From the NCBI GenBank assembly GCA_035514995.1, contig DATJCC010000015.1, forward strand, positions 1 through 38,322: DNA of 38,322 bases, read 5' to 3'. The number at the start of each line of letters is the position of its first letter. The first letter of the stretch is position 1. Of the stretch, positions 1-7,126 are shown piece after piece. Below the pieces are notes generated by a model that saw nothing but the letters and a program-made list of their open reading frames with translations, had not been told where the DNA came from and did not search any database. The position numbers and the translations under genes are program-made. Origin of the DNA: Leucobacter_A sp035514995. Its GTDB lineage: Bacteria; Actinomycetota; Actinomycetes; Actinomycetales; Microbacteriaceae.

Positions 1-236
1 TGGTCGCTACTCTTGGAAGTTTCTCAGCCACCCTCTCAATTAGTTTAGCGGCGGGTTTTCTAGTGATTCCTGGAATCATGAAGAGGCATATAATTCATGT
101 TAGGCAAAGACTAGGTTGCCCGGTAGCGCCTATTTTGCAAATTGCCTTAGCGCTGCTCTTAGAAAGTGGTGAACTACGTAAACATACAGCAAAACTTCGC
201 CGAAACAGGGTTTTTAGCGGCATCGTGCGACAATAG
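1..236 (+). pseudogene. C-terminal remnant of a MocR/PdxR-type PLP-fold transcriptional regulator (5' end outside window)
   Basis: An open frame enters from the left edge (first full codon at 3) and stops at TAG 234-236. It reads VATLGSFSATLSISLAAG, then FLVIPGIMKRH, then an ALLLESGELRKHTAKLRR stretch. This is the layout of the aminotransferase-like domain of MocR/PdxR regulators: a G-S/T-F-S-K-T-L segment, a hydrophobic VxP strand and the ESG-x-y-x-x-H-x-x-x-x-R helix. Two things suggest decay. The lysine that normally carries PLP (SFSK) is alanine here (SFSA). The protein also ends about ten residues after the ESG helix, whereas relatives usually run on for some 80-100 residues. There is no room before argC for the rest. 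The family call comes from remembered motifs. An alternative is a functional, PLP-free shortened regulator. Confidence 0.6.
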
Positions 237-256
237 ATCAAGTATGTCTTTATAAA
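227..256 (+). promoter_or_regulatory. Candidate promoter of the argCJB operon
   Basis: A TATAAA -10-like hexamer lies at 251-256, preceded by an 18-nt spacer and a GCGACA -35-like hexamer at 227-232 that overlaps the end of the decayed regulator gene. Transcription would start near 263, about 20 nt before the argC GTG, leaving room for the AAGGAA ribosome binding site at 273-278. The -10 is good and the -35 poor, so this is tentative. Confidence 0.35.
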
Positions 257-258
257 CA

Positions 259-276
259 ATTGAATCTTTATTAAGG
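259..276 (+). promoter_or_regulatory. Candidate ARG box (ArgR operator)
   Basis: TGAAT-CTTT-ATTAA at 261-274 matches the known ArgR half-site pair (TGAAT-4 A/T-rich bases-ATTCA) with one core mismatch (A for C) and a C within the spacer. It sits just after the proposed -10 and overlaps the expected transcription start and the argC ribosome binding site, so bound ArgR would block transcription. No argR gene is visible in the window. Confidence 0.45.
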
Positions 277-284
277 AATGTTAA

Positions 285-1337
285 GTGGTATTTAGTGTTG
301 CAGTAGCGGGAGCAAGTGGTTATGCGGGGGGCGAGCTTTTGCGGATTTTGGCTCAACACCCCGAATTCGAAATACGCACGGTTACAGGCCATTCAACCGT
401 TGGCAAACCATTAATAGAAACACAACCACACTTGAGGTCGCTCGCGCACCTGAGGCTAACTGAAACAACAGCAGAAAATTTAGACGGGCATGATGTTGTG
501 TTTTTTGCTCTTCCACATGGAGCAAGTGGAACAATCAGTAGCGCACTGAACAACGTAAAACTTGCGGTTGACTGTGGCGCTGACCACAGGCTCGAAGAAG
601 AGTCTGATTGGAACGCCTTCTACGGGCAAGAGTTCCACAAACCCTGGACTTATGGGGTGCCGGAGCTTCTGACAGACTCCTCTGGCAACAAACAGAGAGA
701 AAGACTAAAAAACGCAATACGTATAGCTGCACCCGGATGCAATGCCAGCACGGTCTCCCTGTCGTTGGCACCTGGTGTTGCCGCCAAAGTGATAGAAGCG
801 GAAGACGTAGTGAGTGTTTTGGCCGTAGGGCCATCTGGCGCGGGAAAAGCATTGAAGACTCATTTGTTAGCGGCAGAAATCATGGGGAGTGCAATGCCCT
901 ATGCAGTTGGGGGCACTCATAGACATATTCCTGAGATACAGCAGTCATTGCGTTGGGCTGGTGCCTCGGGTAATCCTAAAATAAGTTTTACCCCGATTCT
1001 GGTACCGATGAGCCGTGGTATCTTAGCCACTACTACAGCCAAAATTACACCCGGAGCTACACCCCAAATGATTTGGAAGGCCTGGGAAGAGGCATATAAA
1101 AATGAAAAATTTGTGACACTGCTACCGCAGGGATCAATGCCTAAAACAGCTGATGTGCTTGGAGCTAACACCTGCCATATTGGTTTGGAAATTGATGAGG
1201 CAGCTGGTCGCGTGGTAATTGTTGCAGCTGTAGACAACCTGGTTAAGGGTACTGCCGGTGCGGCGATTCAATCAGCGAATATTGCCTTGGGGATCGCAGA
1301 AGAAACAGGTTTGAGTATAGACGGGATGGCCCCATGA
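285..1337 (+). CDS. argC: N-acetyl-gamma-glutamyl-phosphate reductase
   Basis: ArgC reduces N-acetylglutamyl-5-phosphate to the semialdehyde with NADPH, the third step of arginine synthesis, in the cytoplasm. The 350-residue protein has the normal family length. It starts with a Rossmann motif (GASGYAGGELLR, residues 9-20), carries the active-site cysteine in APGCNAST (Cys152), and has the GGTHRHIPEI segment that provides the catalytic histidine. The start is GTG at 285, with AAGGAA six bases upstream. The stop overlaps the argJ ATG by four bases (ATGA), so the two are translationally coupled. A candidate ARG box lies directly upstream. Confidence 0.95.
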   Translation: MVFSVAVAGASGYAGGELLRILAQHPEFEIRTVTGHSTVGKPLIETQPHLRSLAHLRLTETTAENLDGHDVVFFALPHGASGTISSALNNVKLAVDCGADHRLEEESDWNAFYGQEFHKPWTYGVPELLTDSSGNKQRERLKNAIRIAAPGCNASTVSLSLAPGVAAKVIEAEDVVSVLAVGPSGAGKALKTHLLAAEIMGSAMPYAVGGTHRHIPEIQQSLRWAGASGNPKISFTPILVPMSRGILATTTAKITPGATPQMIWKAWEEAYKNEKFVTLLPQGSMPKTADVLGANTCHIGLEIDEAAGRVVIVAAVDNLVKGTAGAAIQSANIALGIAEETGLSIDGMAP

Positions 1338-2491
1338 GCGTCACATCGGCTAAAGGATTTAAAGCATCAGGCATAACTGCAGGGCTTAAAAAGAGCGCTA
1401 AGCCAGACCTTGCCCTAGTAGTAAATGAGGGGCCAAAGTTTGAGTCGGCCGTCGTTTTTACGAGCAACCGCTCACAGGCTAATCCAATTCTTTGGTCCAA
1501 AAAAGCGCATTCCGAAACCACTGCCAAAGCAATAATACTAAATTCGGGCGGTGCCAACTGTTTCACAGGTGATTTTGGATATGAAACAGCCAGATTAACA
1601 GCCGAAAAAGTAGCTCAAGAATTAAAGCTAAACGCCAACCAAGTTCTCGTGTGTTCGACAGGATTGATAGGTACAGGAGACCAAAAATTCAGAAATACGG
1701 TTATAGATGGTGTTTCAAAACTGGCTGAGACTCTTAGCACAGACGGTGCCGCGGCCGCAGAAGCGATTTTGACCACCGATTCACGGGCTAAAGAGTCTGT
1801 ATATGCAGACCCTGCGGGTTGGACTGTTGGGGGGATGGCTAAGGGCGCTGGAATGTTAGCTCCGGGATTAGCAACCATGCTAGTAGTGTTAACTACCGAC
1901 GCAGATGTCTCAAAAGATGTTTTAAACCGCTCTTTATCTGAAGCAGTGCGGATTACATTCAATAGGTTGGATAGCGACGGTTGTATGTCAACCAATGACC
2001 AAGTGACACTTCTCTCATCTGGAAAATCCGGACTAGACGTTACAGAAGACACCTTTACACGGGCACTAACACAAGTTTGTCTGGACCTTTCTCAGCAGCT
2101 ACAAGCAGACGCAGAGGGAGCAAGCCACGACATCACGATAAGAGTCACAGGGGCAACTTCAGAAAAAGATGCCGAAATTGTCGGTAGGTCCGTCGCTCGA
2201 AATAACCTATTTAAAGCAGCGATCTTTGGTAATGATCCCAACTGGGGGCGTGTGCTTGCTGCAATTGGAACAACTACAGCAAAATTTGATCCATACGACG
2301 TTGATGTCTCATTCAATGGAGTGCGGCTATGTTCGAAGGGGGCACCTGACCGGCCCGTGTCTGAATGCGACCTAACTCCCCGTGAAACCTTGGTGTTAAT
2401 AGAGCTCAATGTGGGGTCGAGCGAAGCAACAATACTCACAAACGATTTAACACATGACTATGTTCATGAAAACAGCGCCTACTCAAGCTAG
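1334..2491 (+). CDS. argJ: Bifunctional ornithine acetyltransferase / N-acetylglutamate synthase
   Basis: ArgJ transfers the acetyl group from N-acetylornithine to glutamate, which recycles acetyl groups in arginine synthesis. Bifunctional members also use acetyl-CoA. The 385-residue precursor has the diagnostic self-cleavage site in KGAGMLAPGLATMLVVL. Cleavage before Thr181 gives the alpha and beta chains and exposes the threonine nucleophile. Other family marks are the CSTGLIG segment near residue 107 and the NDPNWGRVLAAIG segment near residue 300. The start overlaps the argC stop, and argB begins 8 nt after the argJ stop. Whether it is mono- or bifunctional cannot be read from the sequence. 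Confidence 0.95.
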   Translation: MSVTSAKGFKASGITAGLKKSAKPDLALVVNEGPKFESAVVFTSNRSQANPILWSKKAHSETTAKAIILNSGGANCFTGDFGYETARLTAEKVAQELKLNANQVLVCSTGLIGTGDQKFRNTVIDGVSKLAETLSTDGAAAAEAILTTDSRAKESVYADPAGWTVGGMAKGAGMLAPGLATMLVVLTTDADVSKDVLNRSLSEAVRITFNRLDSDGCMSTNDQVTLLSSGKSGLDVTEDTFTRALTQVCLDLSQQLQADAEGASHDITIRVTGATSEKDAEIVGRSVARNNLFKAAIFGNDPNWGRVLAAIGTTTAKFDPYDVDVSFNGVRLCSKGAPDRPVSECDLTPRETLVLIELNVGSSEATILTNDLTHDYVHENSAYSS

Positions 2492-2499
2492 GAGAGTGA

Positions 2500-3405
2500 A
2501 TGACTGAACGCACGACCTCAAAAGACATGGTTCAGGCTCAAGAAAAAGCCTTGGTGCTTGTCGAATCCTTACCCTGGTTGAAAAAATTTCAGGGTGCCAT
2601 AGTCGTAATTAAATTTGGTGGGAACGCAATGGTATCTAAAAAACTGTTGCAATCTTTTGCTGAAGATATTGTGTATTTGAAATATTCCGGGCTCAACCCA
2701 GTTGTAGTTCACGGTGGGGGTCCTCAAATCAACAAAGTTCTTAAAAAAATGCAGATTGAGTCTGAGTTCCAGGGTGGTTATAGAGTTACTACACCAGAAG
2801 CCATGGATGTGGTACGGATGGTGCTGACAGGAAAAGTAAATCCTGAACTAGTCGATGCTATCAACGCGCATGGCCCTCTAGCAGCTGGTCTTGCAGGTGA
2901 AGACGCCGGTCTCTTTGGCGCCCGAAGAAGAAAACCCGTTACAGTGAACGGTGAAGACTTCGACCTCGGTCTGGTGGGAGACGTAACCCAGGTGAGACCA
3001 GCTGCTGTGCACGGTCTTATCGATCAGGGACTTATCCCAGTGGTCTCATCTATAGCACCAGACCTTGATAATGCAGGCGTTTCCTTGAACGTTAACGCAG
3101 ATGCTGCTGCCTCTAGCCTGGCTGTGGCATTAAAAGCTGAAAAGCTCGTTATTTTGACTGATGTGGCGGGCCTATATGCTGACTGGCCAGACACTTCATC
3201 TATTCTTTCAAGCATCACAGTTGCAGAGTTAGAAGAGCTTATGCCCAGTCTCGAAAGTGGCATGATTCCAAAAATGACAGCTTGCTCAGAAGCAGTGAAG
3301 AAGGGCGTTCCAAAATCAGCAATAATTGACGGTCGCATCCCTCACTCACTGCTACTTGAAATTTTCACCGAGCACGGTATTGGTACTGAGGTTGTGCCGG
3401 AGTAA
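2500..3405 (+). CDS. argB: Acetylglutamate kinase
   Basis: ArgB phosphorylates N-acetylglutamate with ATP, the second and usually arginine-inhibited step of the pathway. The 301-residue protein has the amino-acid-kinase fold: IKFGGNAM near residues 36-43 for phosphate binding, VVHGGGPQI for the substrate loop, NVNADAAAS for the C-terminal nucleotide side and GMIPKM near residue 256. The N-terminal extension before the first beta strand (about 35 residues) is the kind found in arginine-sensitive hexameric kinases, so feedback inhibition is plausible. The ATG at 2500 has GGAGAG just upstream. Downstream, argD and argF are absent and an unrelated prepilin peptidase begins 12 nt after the stop. 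Confidence 0.95.
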   Translation: MTERTTSKDMVQAQEKALVLVESLPWLKKFQGAIVVIKFGGNAMVSKKLLQSFAEDIVYLKYSGLNPVVVHGGGPQINKVLKKMQIESEFQGGYRVTTPEAMDVVRMVLTGKVNPELVDAINAHGPLAAGLAGEDAGLFGARRRKPVTVNGEDFDLGLVGDVTQVRPAAVHGLIDQGLIPVVSSIAPDLDNAGVSLNVNADAAASSLAVALKAEKLVILTDVAGLYADWPDTSSILSSITVAELEELMPSLESGMIPKMTACSEAVKKGVPKSAIIDGRIPHSLLLEIFTEHGIGTEVVPE

Positions 3406-3417
3406 CAGCGGGTTGAA

Positions 3418-3891
3418 GTGTTAGCGGTTTCTGTTGTGTTTTTCATTTTTGCAACCACCATGTTGTCTTTCATGGATGCCCGTACTAAACGGCTACCAAA
3501 CAAGTTTTTGATTCCTTCAATATTAATTATTCATGTACTACTTATAACTGCTGCATTAGTTTCTCAAAACAAACTAGAAAAAACTTTAGACTTGTTTACC
3601 GGAACAGTGGTGATGTTTATTTTTTTCTTCATCCTAGCTGTTATTTCTAGAGGGCAACTTGGAGCTGGAGACGTTAAATTAGCGGCTTTGCTCGGTCCAA
3701 TGCTTGGATTTGTTGGTGGAATTACTATGACAGCGACAGCGATTGCGATTATTTGTTTGCTAGGAGGAGTTTGGGCTGCGATCACTATTTTAAGAACTAA
3801 AACTTCTAAAGGTCTATTAGCCTTTGGCCCTGTCATGGTGGTTGGAAGCTGGGCATCATTGTTAACCGGAGTAGACTGGGTAGTGATGTGA
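3418..3891 (+). CDS. Short A24-family prepilin peptidase
   Basis: This is a 157-residue polytopic membrane protein with about five hydrophobic segments. It carries the two aspartates of the A24 aspartic peptidases: one in FMDARTKRLPNK after the first helix and one in GAGDVKLAALLG in the middle. The short, single-domain form without the N-methylase domain resembles TadV/CpaA or archaeal preflagellin peptidases. The enzyme would cut type IV-like prepilin leaders at the cytoplasmic membrane face. The start is GTG at 3418 with a weak ribosome site, 12 nt after argB, and ferredoxin follows 16 nt after its stop. No pilin or Tad/Flp pilus gene is visible, so its substrate must lie elsewhere. Confidence 0.8.
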   Translation: MLAVSVVFFIFATTMLSFMDARTKRLPNKFLIPSILIIHVLLITAALVSQNKLEKTLDLFTGTVVMFIFFFILAVISRGQLGAGDVKLAALLGPMLGFVGGITMTATAIAIICLLGGVWAAITILRTKTSKGLLAFGPVMVVGSWASLLTGVDWVVM

Positions 3892-3907
3892 GCGACAGGA
3901 GATCAAT

Positions 3908-4225
3908 ATGACATATATAATTGCGTTGCCTTGCGTCGATGTTAAAGATCGAGCTTGTGTAGATGAATGTCCAGTGGATTGTATTTATGAGGGTGAACGC
4001 ATGCTCTACATTCACCCAGACGAATGTGTCGACTGTGGTGCGTGTGAACCAGTGTGCCCTGTAGAAGCAATCTACTATGAAGATGATGTGCCAGAGCAGT
4101 GGAGCGTTTATTACAAGGTAAACGTAGAGTTCTTTGACGAAGTTGGCTCACCCGGAGGAGCTGCCAAGGTTGGGATGTATGATTTTGACCACCCCATTGT
4201 TGCCGAGCTGCCACCCATGGAGTAA
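3908..4225 (+). CDS. fdxA: Seven-iron ferredoxin (3Fe-4S/4Fe-4S)
   Basis: This is a cytoplasmic electron carrier of 105 residues. Cluster-binding cysteines lie in the N-terminal half: C9, C17 and C21-P in the first block (CVDVKDRACVDECP), and C40-x2-C-x2-C-x3-CP in the second (CVDCGACEPVCPVEAIYYED). The first block lacks the full CxxCxxC spacing, as expected for a 3Fe-4S site beside a 4Fe-4S site. The C-terminal half, ending in DHPIVAELPP, matches actinobacterial FdxA. The ATG at 3908 has a good AGGAGA ribosome site. Such ferredoxins often serve cytochromes P450, so it could feed the P450 of the carotenoid cluster in this window, but that is inference. Confidence 0.93.
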   Translation: MTYIIALPCVDVKDRACVDECPVDCIYEGERMLYIHPDECVDCGACEPVCPVEAIYYEDDVPEQWSVYYKVNVEFFDEVGSPGGAAKVGMYDFDHPIVAELPPME

Positions 4226-4452
4226 AACTTTTTGTTGTATGTTTCGAGCAACGATTTAATAGGAAAGCTCTACTGTCAAAAATTTTATGAACGGAATATA
4301 CAATTATTGACTGTCCACAGTTATCTTGATCCGCTTTCGTAGGTTCAATCAAATCGTTCGATTCCACGATATACCCAAATAGGGGTTAAAGTGGATCATG
4401 ATGGTTTGCGTTAACACTCGTAGGTGAAACGCGAGACCGGTAAGGAGAACAC
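4226..4452. other. 227-nt intergenic region between fdxA and gltA
   Basis: No gene or RNA structure could be supported here. It should hold the end of the fdxA transcript and the gltA promoter. A TTGACT at 4307-4312 could be a -35 but has no matching -10 at usual distance. GTTG and CAAC segments near 4233-4250 form only a weak hairpin. The only clear signal is the AAGGAGAA ribosome site at 4441-4448 before the gltA GTG. Confidence 0.5.
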
Positions 4453-5742
4453 GTGACTAACGCCGAGAATGCGTCAGCAAAACTTAGCTTTCCAGGTGGA
4501 GAAGCGACACTGCCTATAATTGAGTCGACGGATGGTCGAAGTTCAATCGATATCAGCTCATTGACGGCTCAAAGTGGTTTCACAGCTCTAGATTACGGCT
4601 TTGTTAATACAGCATCAACTAAATCAGAAGTCACATACATCGACGGTGATGAGGGTACCCTCAGATACAGAGGATACCCGATTGATGCTCTAGCAACCCA
4701 GTCAACGTTTTTAGAAGTGGCCTACCTTTTAATCTATGGTGAGCTTCCGACTGCAACCGAACTCGATGTGTTTGATCAAAAAATTAGGCGACACACACTG
4801 TTGCACGAAGACATGAAATACTACTTCGAGGGTCTCCCGCACACGGCACACCCTATGGCAGTTCTCTCAGGAGGGCTGCAGGCAATGTCGACCTACTATG
4901 AGGACTCGCTCGATACGGCAGTGCCTGAATTTGTTGAGGTTAATACAATCAGGCTGTTAGCAAAGTTACCGGTACTGGCAGCTTATGCACACAAAAAATC
5001 TATTGGTCAAGCTTTTCTTTATCCCGATAATTCATTAAGTTTTGTAGAAAATTTCTTGAGGTTAAATTTCGGCACAATGCCAGAACCCTATGAAATTAAT
5101 CCAGTGCTAGTAGACGCACTCGACAAGTTGCTAATTCTGCACGCAGATCACGAACAAAACGCTTCAACATCCACGGTGCGTTTGGTCGGTTCTACCGGAG
5201 CTAACATGTTTTCATCAATATCGGCTGGCATCAGTGCTCTCTCCGGTCCACTTCATGGCGGCGCCAACGAAGCGGTCCTTGAGATGCTTGCCAAAATTCG
5301 CGATTCAGGTGAAGGTGTAGAAGCCTTCGTCAACAAAGTGAAGAATAAAGAAGACGGCGTTAAACTTATGGGATTCGGGCACAGAGTTTATAAAAACTAC
5401 GACCCAAGGGCCCGAATAGTTAAAGAAAGCGCCGGTAAAGTGTTGTCTGAGCTTGGAGTCAAAGACCCGCTTCTCGATTTAGCTCAAGAGCTTGAGCAGA
5501 TCGCTCTGAACGATCCATACTTTCAAGAGCGTCGTTTGTATCCAAATGTTGATTTCTATACCGGTGTCATTTACAAAGCTATGGGCTTTCCTACGAGGAT
5601 GTTTACAGTACTTTTTGCAATCGGAAGATTGCCGGGCTGGATAGCTCACTGGCGCGAGGGCAGAGAAGACAGGCTCAGCAAAATAGGCAGACCACAACAA
5701 TTGTATATTGGCGCAAAAGAGCGCGAATTTAAACGTCCATAA
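4453..5742 (+). CDS. gltA: Citrate synthase (type II, GltA)
   Basis: GltA condenses oxaloacetate and acetyl-CoA to citrate, the entry step of the TCA cycle. The 429-residue protein matches the bacterial hexameric type. The catalytic triad is visible: His268 in PLHGGANE, His310 in GFGHRVYKNYDPRA and Asp367 in NVDFYTGVIY. The N-terminal beta domain (residues about 20-75, ending GTLRYRGYPI) is present. The start is GTG at 4453 with a strong AAGGAGAA site. In related genomes a succinyl-diaminopimelate gene often lies between ferredoxin and citrate synthase. Here they are adjacent. Confidence 0.96.
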   Translation: MTNAENASAKLSFPGGEATLPIIESTDGRSSIDISSLTAQSGFTALDYGFVNTASTKSEVTYIDGDEGTLRYRGYPIDALATQSTFLEVAYLLIYGELPTATELDVFDQKIRRHTLLHEDMKYYFEGLPHTAHPMAVLSGGLQAMSTYYEDSLDTAVPEFVEVNTIRLLAKLPVLAAYAHKKSIGQAFLYPDNSLSFVENFLRLNFGTMPEPYEINPVLVDALDKLLILHADHEQNASTSTVRLVGSTGANMFSSISAGISALSGPLHGGANEAVLEMLAKIRDSGEGVEAFVNKVKNKEDGVKLMGFGHRVYKNYDPRARIVKESAGKVLSELGVKDPLLDLAQELEQIALNDPYFQERRLYPNVDFYTGVIYKAMGFPTRMFTVLFAIGRLPGWIAHWREGREDRLSKIGRPQQLYIGAKEREFKRP

Positions 5743-5796
5743 TTGACAACTCCATAACTATTTTCAAGTTTCATAGCAAAAAAGTAGTAAACGCGA

Positions 5797-5802
5797 GATA
5801 AT
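5797..5802 (+). promoter_or_regulatory. Candidate -10 element of the DUF3117 gene
   Basis: GATAAT (five of six matches to TATAAT) sits 35 nt before the ATG and 20 nt before the AGGAGG ribosome site. A TTGACA at 5743-5748 is too far away to be its -35, and no good -35 is seen at 16-18 nt. Confidence 0.3.
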
Positions 5803-5837
5803 GGTTATCGAACACTTGATGAAGAGGAGGCCCTTTA

Positions 5838-6008
5838 ATGGCGGCAATGAAGCCTAGAACCACCGATGGACCGATGGAAGCCGAACGTGAAGGAAGATTA
5901 ATAGTTCTGCGTGTACCACTGGAAGGTGGAGGGCGTCTAGTCGTTTCTGTAAATGATGAAGAGGCATCAGAACTCAGAGGCGTACTTGATGGAGTTTTAA
6001 ACTCCTAA
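5838..6008 (+). CDS. DUF3117 family protein (56 aa)
   Basis: This small gene has a strong AGGAGG ribosome site seven bases before its ATG. The 56-residue product begins MAAMKPRTTDGPMEAEREGR and continues with LIVLRVPLEGGGRLVVSV. That is almost word for word the actinobacterial DUF3117 family, which is nearly invariant across the phylum and has no established function that I know of. It is small and soluble with no membrane segment. It stands alone between gltA and a strong bidirectional terminator. In other actinobacteria it also neighbours the TatB/Mrp block, as here, so the context is conserved but does not reveal a role. Confidence 0.92.
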   Translation: MAAMKPRTTDGPMEAEREGRLIVLRVPLEGGGRLVVSVNDEEASELRGVLDGVLNS

Positions 6009-6016
6009 TAAAATCA

Positions 6017-6056
6017 AAAAAAGTGGGCTAGAAGGATTCTTCTAGCCCACTTTTTT
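6017..6056. terminator. Strong bidirectional intrinsic terminator
   Basis: A perfect 14-bp inverted repeat (AAGTGGGCTAGAAG at 6021-6034 and its complement at 6039-6052) closes on a four-base GATT loop. A-runs before it and T-runs after it extend the pairing and supply U-tracts on both strands. It lies between the DUF3117 stop (6008) and the methyltransferase stop (6062, opposite strand), so it can serve both convergent genes. Confidence 0.93.
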
Positions 6057-6061
6057 ATTCT

Positions 6062-6691
6062 CTATCCAATTCTTGTTAGTGTTAACACTCCGTCTCCGGC
6101 AGGAGAGAGATAAGGGATTATAGCGGGCGAATCAGCCACCGTAGATAAAAGATCTCTTATCGAAGACGTGAGGGGATCTCTAACTGTAGGGTCGGCGACA
6201 AGACCGTGTCGGAGAGCATGGGGAATAATTATGGTGCCGCCTGGTTTGACGATCAATAAAACCTGTTCAACATAATCGAGTAACATTTCTTCGTTAGCGT
6301 CGATAAGAGCTAAATCGTACGCGTTGTGGTTTAACCTCGGAAGTATCTGACCGGCATCTCCTGTCACCAGTCTGGTGCGACTTTGAGCAATACCAGCTTG
6401 ATGCAAAAACTCTTTCGCGCTTGTATGATACTCGGGCTCAATGTCTATCGTTGTTAGATGCGTTTTTGAAGTGTGCTTCAACATTGAAAGCGCGCTAACT
6501 CCAACTCCTGTGCCTATTTCTAATATTGATTCCACCTTTCCAATTACCGTCACTGAAGAAAGGTACGCTGTGGTTGCCCTACTAACGGGTTCTATCCCAC
6601 ATTCTAAAGACATTCTCCGTGCATTCGAGATGGGTTCTGTCTCTATTGGGTATTGTTCTGTGTATTGCCAGTTGTTTTCACGCTTGCTCAT
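6062..6691 (-). CDS. Class I SAM-dependent O-methyltransferase
   Basis: This 209-residue cytoplasmic enzyme belongs to the O-methyltransferase family 3/24 group (catechol-OMT-like). Motif I for SAM binding is ILEIGTGVGVSALSML near residues 56-71. An acidic residue ends the second strand (TTIDIEP), and AYDLALIDANEE is the following strand with the metal- or substrate-side aspartate. The substrate cannot be predicted. Its ATG is only 24 nt from the divergent tatB start. Upstream there is no Shine-Dalgarno but a TAGCCT hexamer six bases before the ATG (6703-6698), so the mRNA is probably leaderless. The gene ends at the strong terminator. The link with Tat and Mrp is one of position only. Confidence 0.82.
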   Translation of the reverse strand: MSKRENNWQYTEQYPIETEPISNARRMSLECGIEPVSRATTAYLSSVTVIGKVESILEIGTGVGVSALSMLKHTSKTHLTTIDIEPEYHTSAKEFLHQAGIAQSRTRLVTGDAGQILPRLNHNAYDLALIDANEEMLLDYVEQVLLIVKPGGTIIIPHALRHGLVADPTVRDPLTSSIRDLLSTVADSPAIIPYLSPAGDGVLTLTRIG

Positions 6692-6715
6692 ACGACAAGG
6701 CTATAACATAGAAGC
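6692..6715. promoter_or_regulatory. Interleaved divergent leaderless promoters of the methyltransferase and tatB
   Basis: Only 24 nt separate the two divergent start codons. On the plus strand TAACAT (6704-6709) fits TANNNT and stands six bases before the tatB ATG. On the minus strand TAGCCT (6703-6698) stands six bases before the methyltransferase ATG. The two -10 elements abut back to back, so the polymerases would compete and both mRNAs would begin at their AUG. The -35 sites would lie inside the opposite genes and are weak. Confidence 0.45.
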
Positions 6716-7126
6716 ATGGGTGGCCTTACTTTCGACAAGCTTCTCATCATTTTGGTGATAGCTCTCATTGTGCTCGGTCCAGAAAGACTTCCATATTACG
6801 CTCAAAAACTTGGTGAACTTGTTAAAGGGCTCAAACGGATGGCAGACGGAGCAAAAGATCGTGTTAAAGAAGAAATGGGCGATGAATATGACGATGTTGA
6901 CTGGAAACAGTTAGATCCGCGTCAGTACGACCCTAGACGAATTATTCGAGACGCCCTTGCAGAAGAAGAAAACTCGCCTGAGGCAAGAAAAGCGCAGGCT
7001 ATAGCTGCTTCAAAGGCTAGACGTGAACGTCTACAAGCCAATCAAAAAGAACGAGAACAGAAGCGTGTCTCAAAACTTGTATCTGAGTACGAAGGAACAG
7101 TCCCGTTTGATGAGGAAGCAACTTAA
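6716..7126 (+). CDS. tatB: Twin-arginine translocase subunit TatB
   Basis: TatB is part of the TatBC receptor that recognises twin-arginine signal peptides and hands folded proteins to TatA at the cytoplasmic membrane. The 136-residue protein has the TatA/B layout. There is one short N-terminal membrane helix (residues about 3-21), the LGPERLP hinge, an amphipathic helix (YYAQKLGELVKGLKRM) and a charged, disordered tail rich in Lys, Arg and Glu. The P-E-R-L-P hinge and longer tail favour TatB over TatA. No tatA or tatC is nearby. The ATG at 6716 has no clear ribosome site and a -10 six bases away, which suggests a leaderless start. Its stop overlaps the mrp stop on the other strand by four bases. 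Confidence 0.87.
   Translation: MGGLTFDKLLIILVIALIVLGPERLPYYAQKLGELVKGLKRMADGAKDRVKEEMGDEYDDVDWKQLDPRQYDPRRIIRDALAEEENSPEARKAQAIAASKARRERLQANQKEREQKRVSKLVSEYEGTVPFDEEAT

Noticed and set aside
174..392. A 72-codon minus-strand frame across the argC start
   Set aside because: It overlaps the arg promoter and the argC Rossmann motif and resembles no known protein.
1615..2052. A 145-codon minus-strand frame inside argJ
   Set aside because: Antisense shadow of a gene with complete family motifs and no independent signals.
4311..4320. A DnaA-box-like CTGTCCACA
   Set aside because: It has two mismatches to TTATCCACA, stands alone, and no origin genes are near.
4340..4372. A GTTCGATTC string that looks like a tRNA T-loop
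   Set aside because: The flanking bases do not form a T-stem, and no acceptor or anticodon arm can be built around it.
6023..6050. The long inverted repeat after DUF3117 considered as a mobile-element end or attachment site
   Set aside because: The tight 4-base loop, flanking A- and T-runs and convergent stops fit a bidirectional terminator fully.
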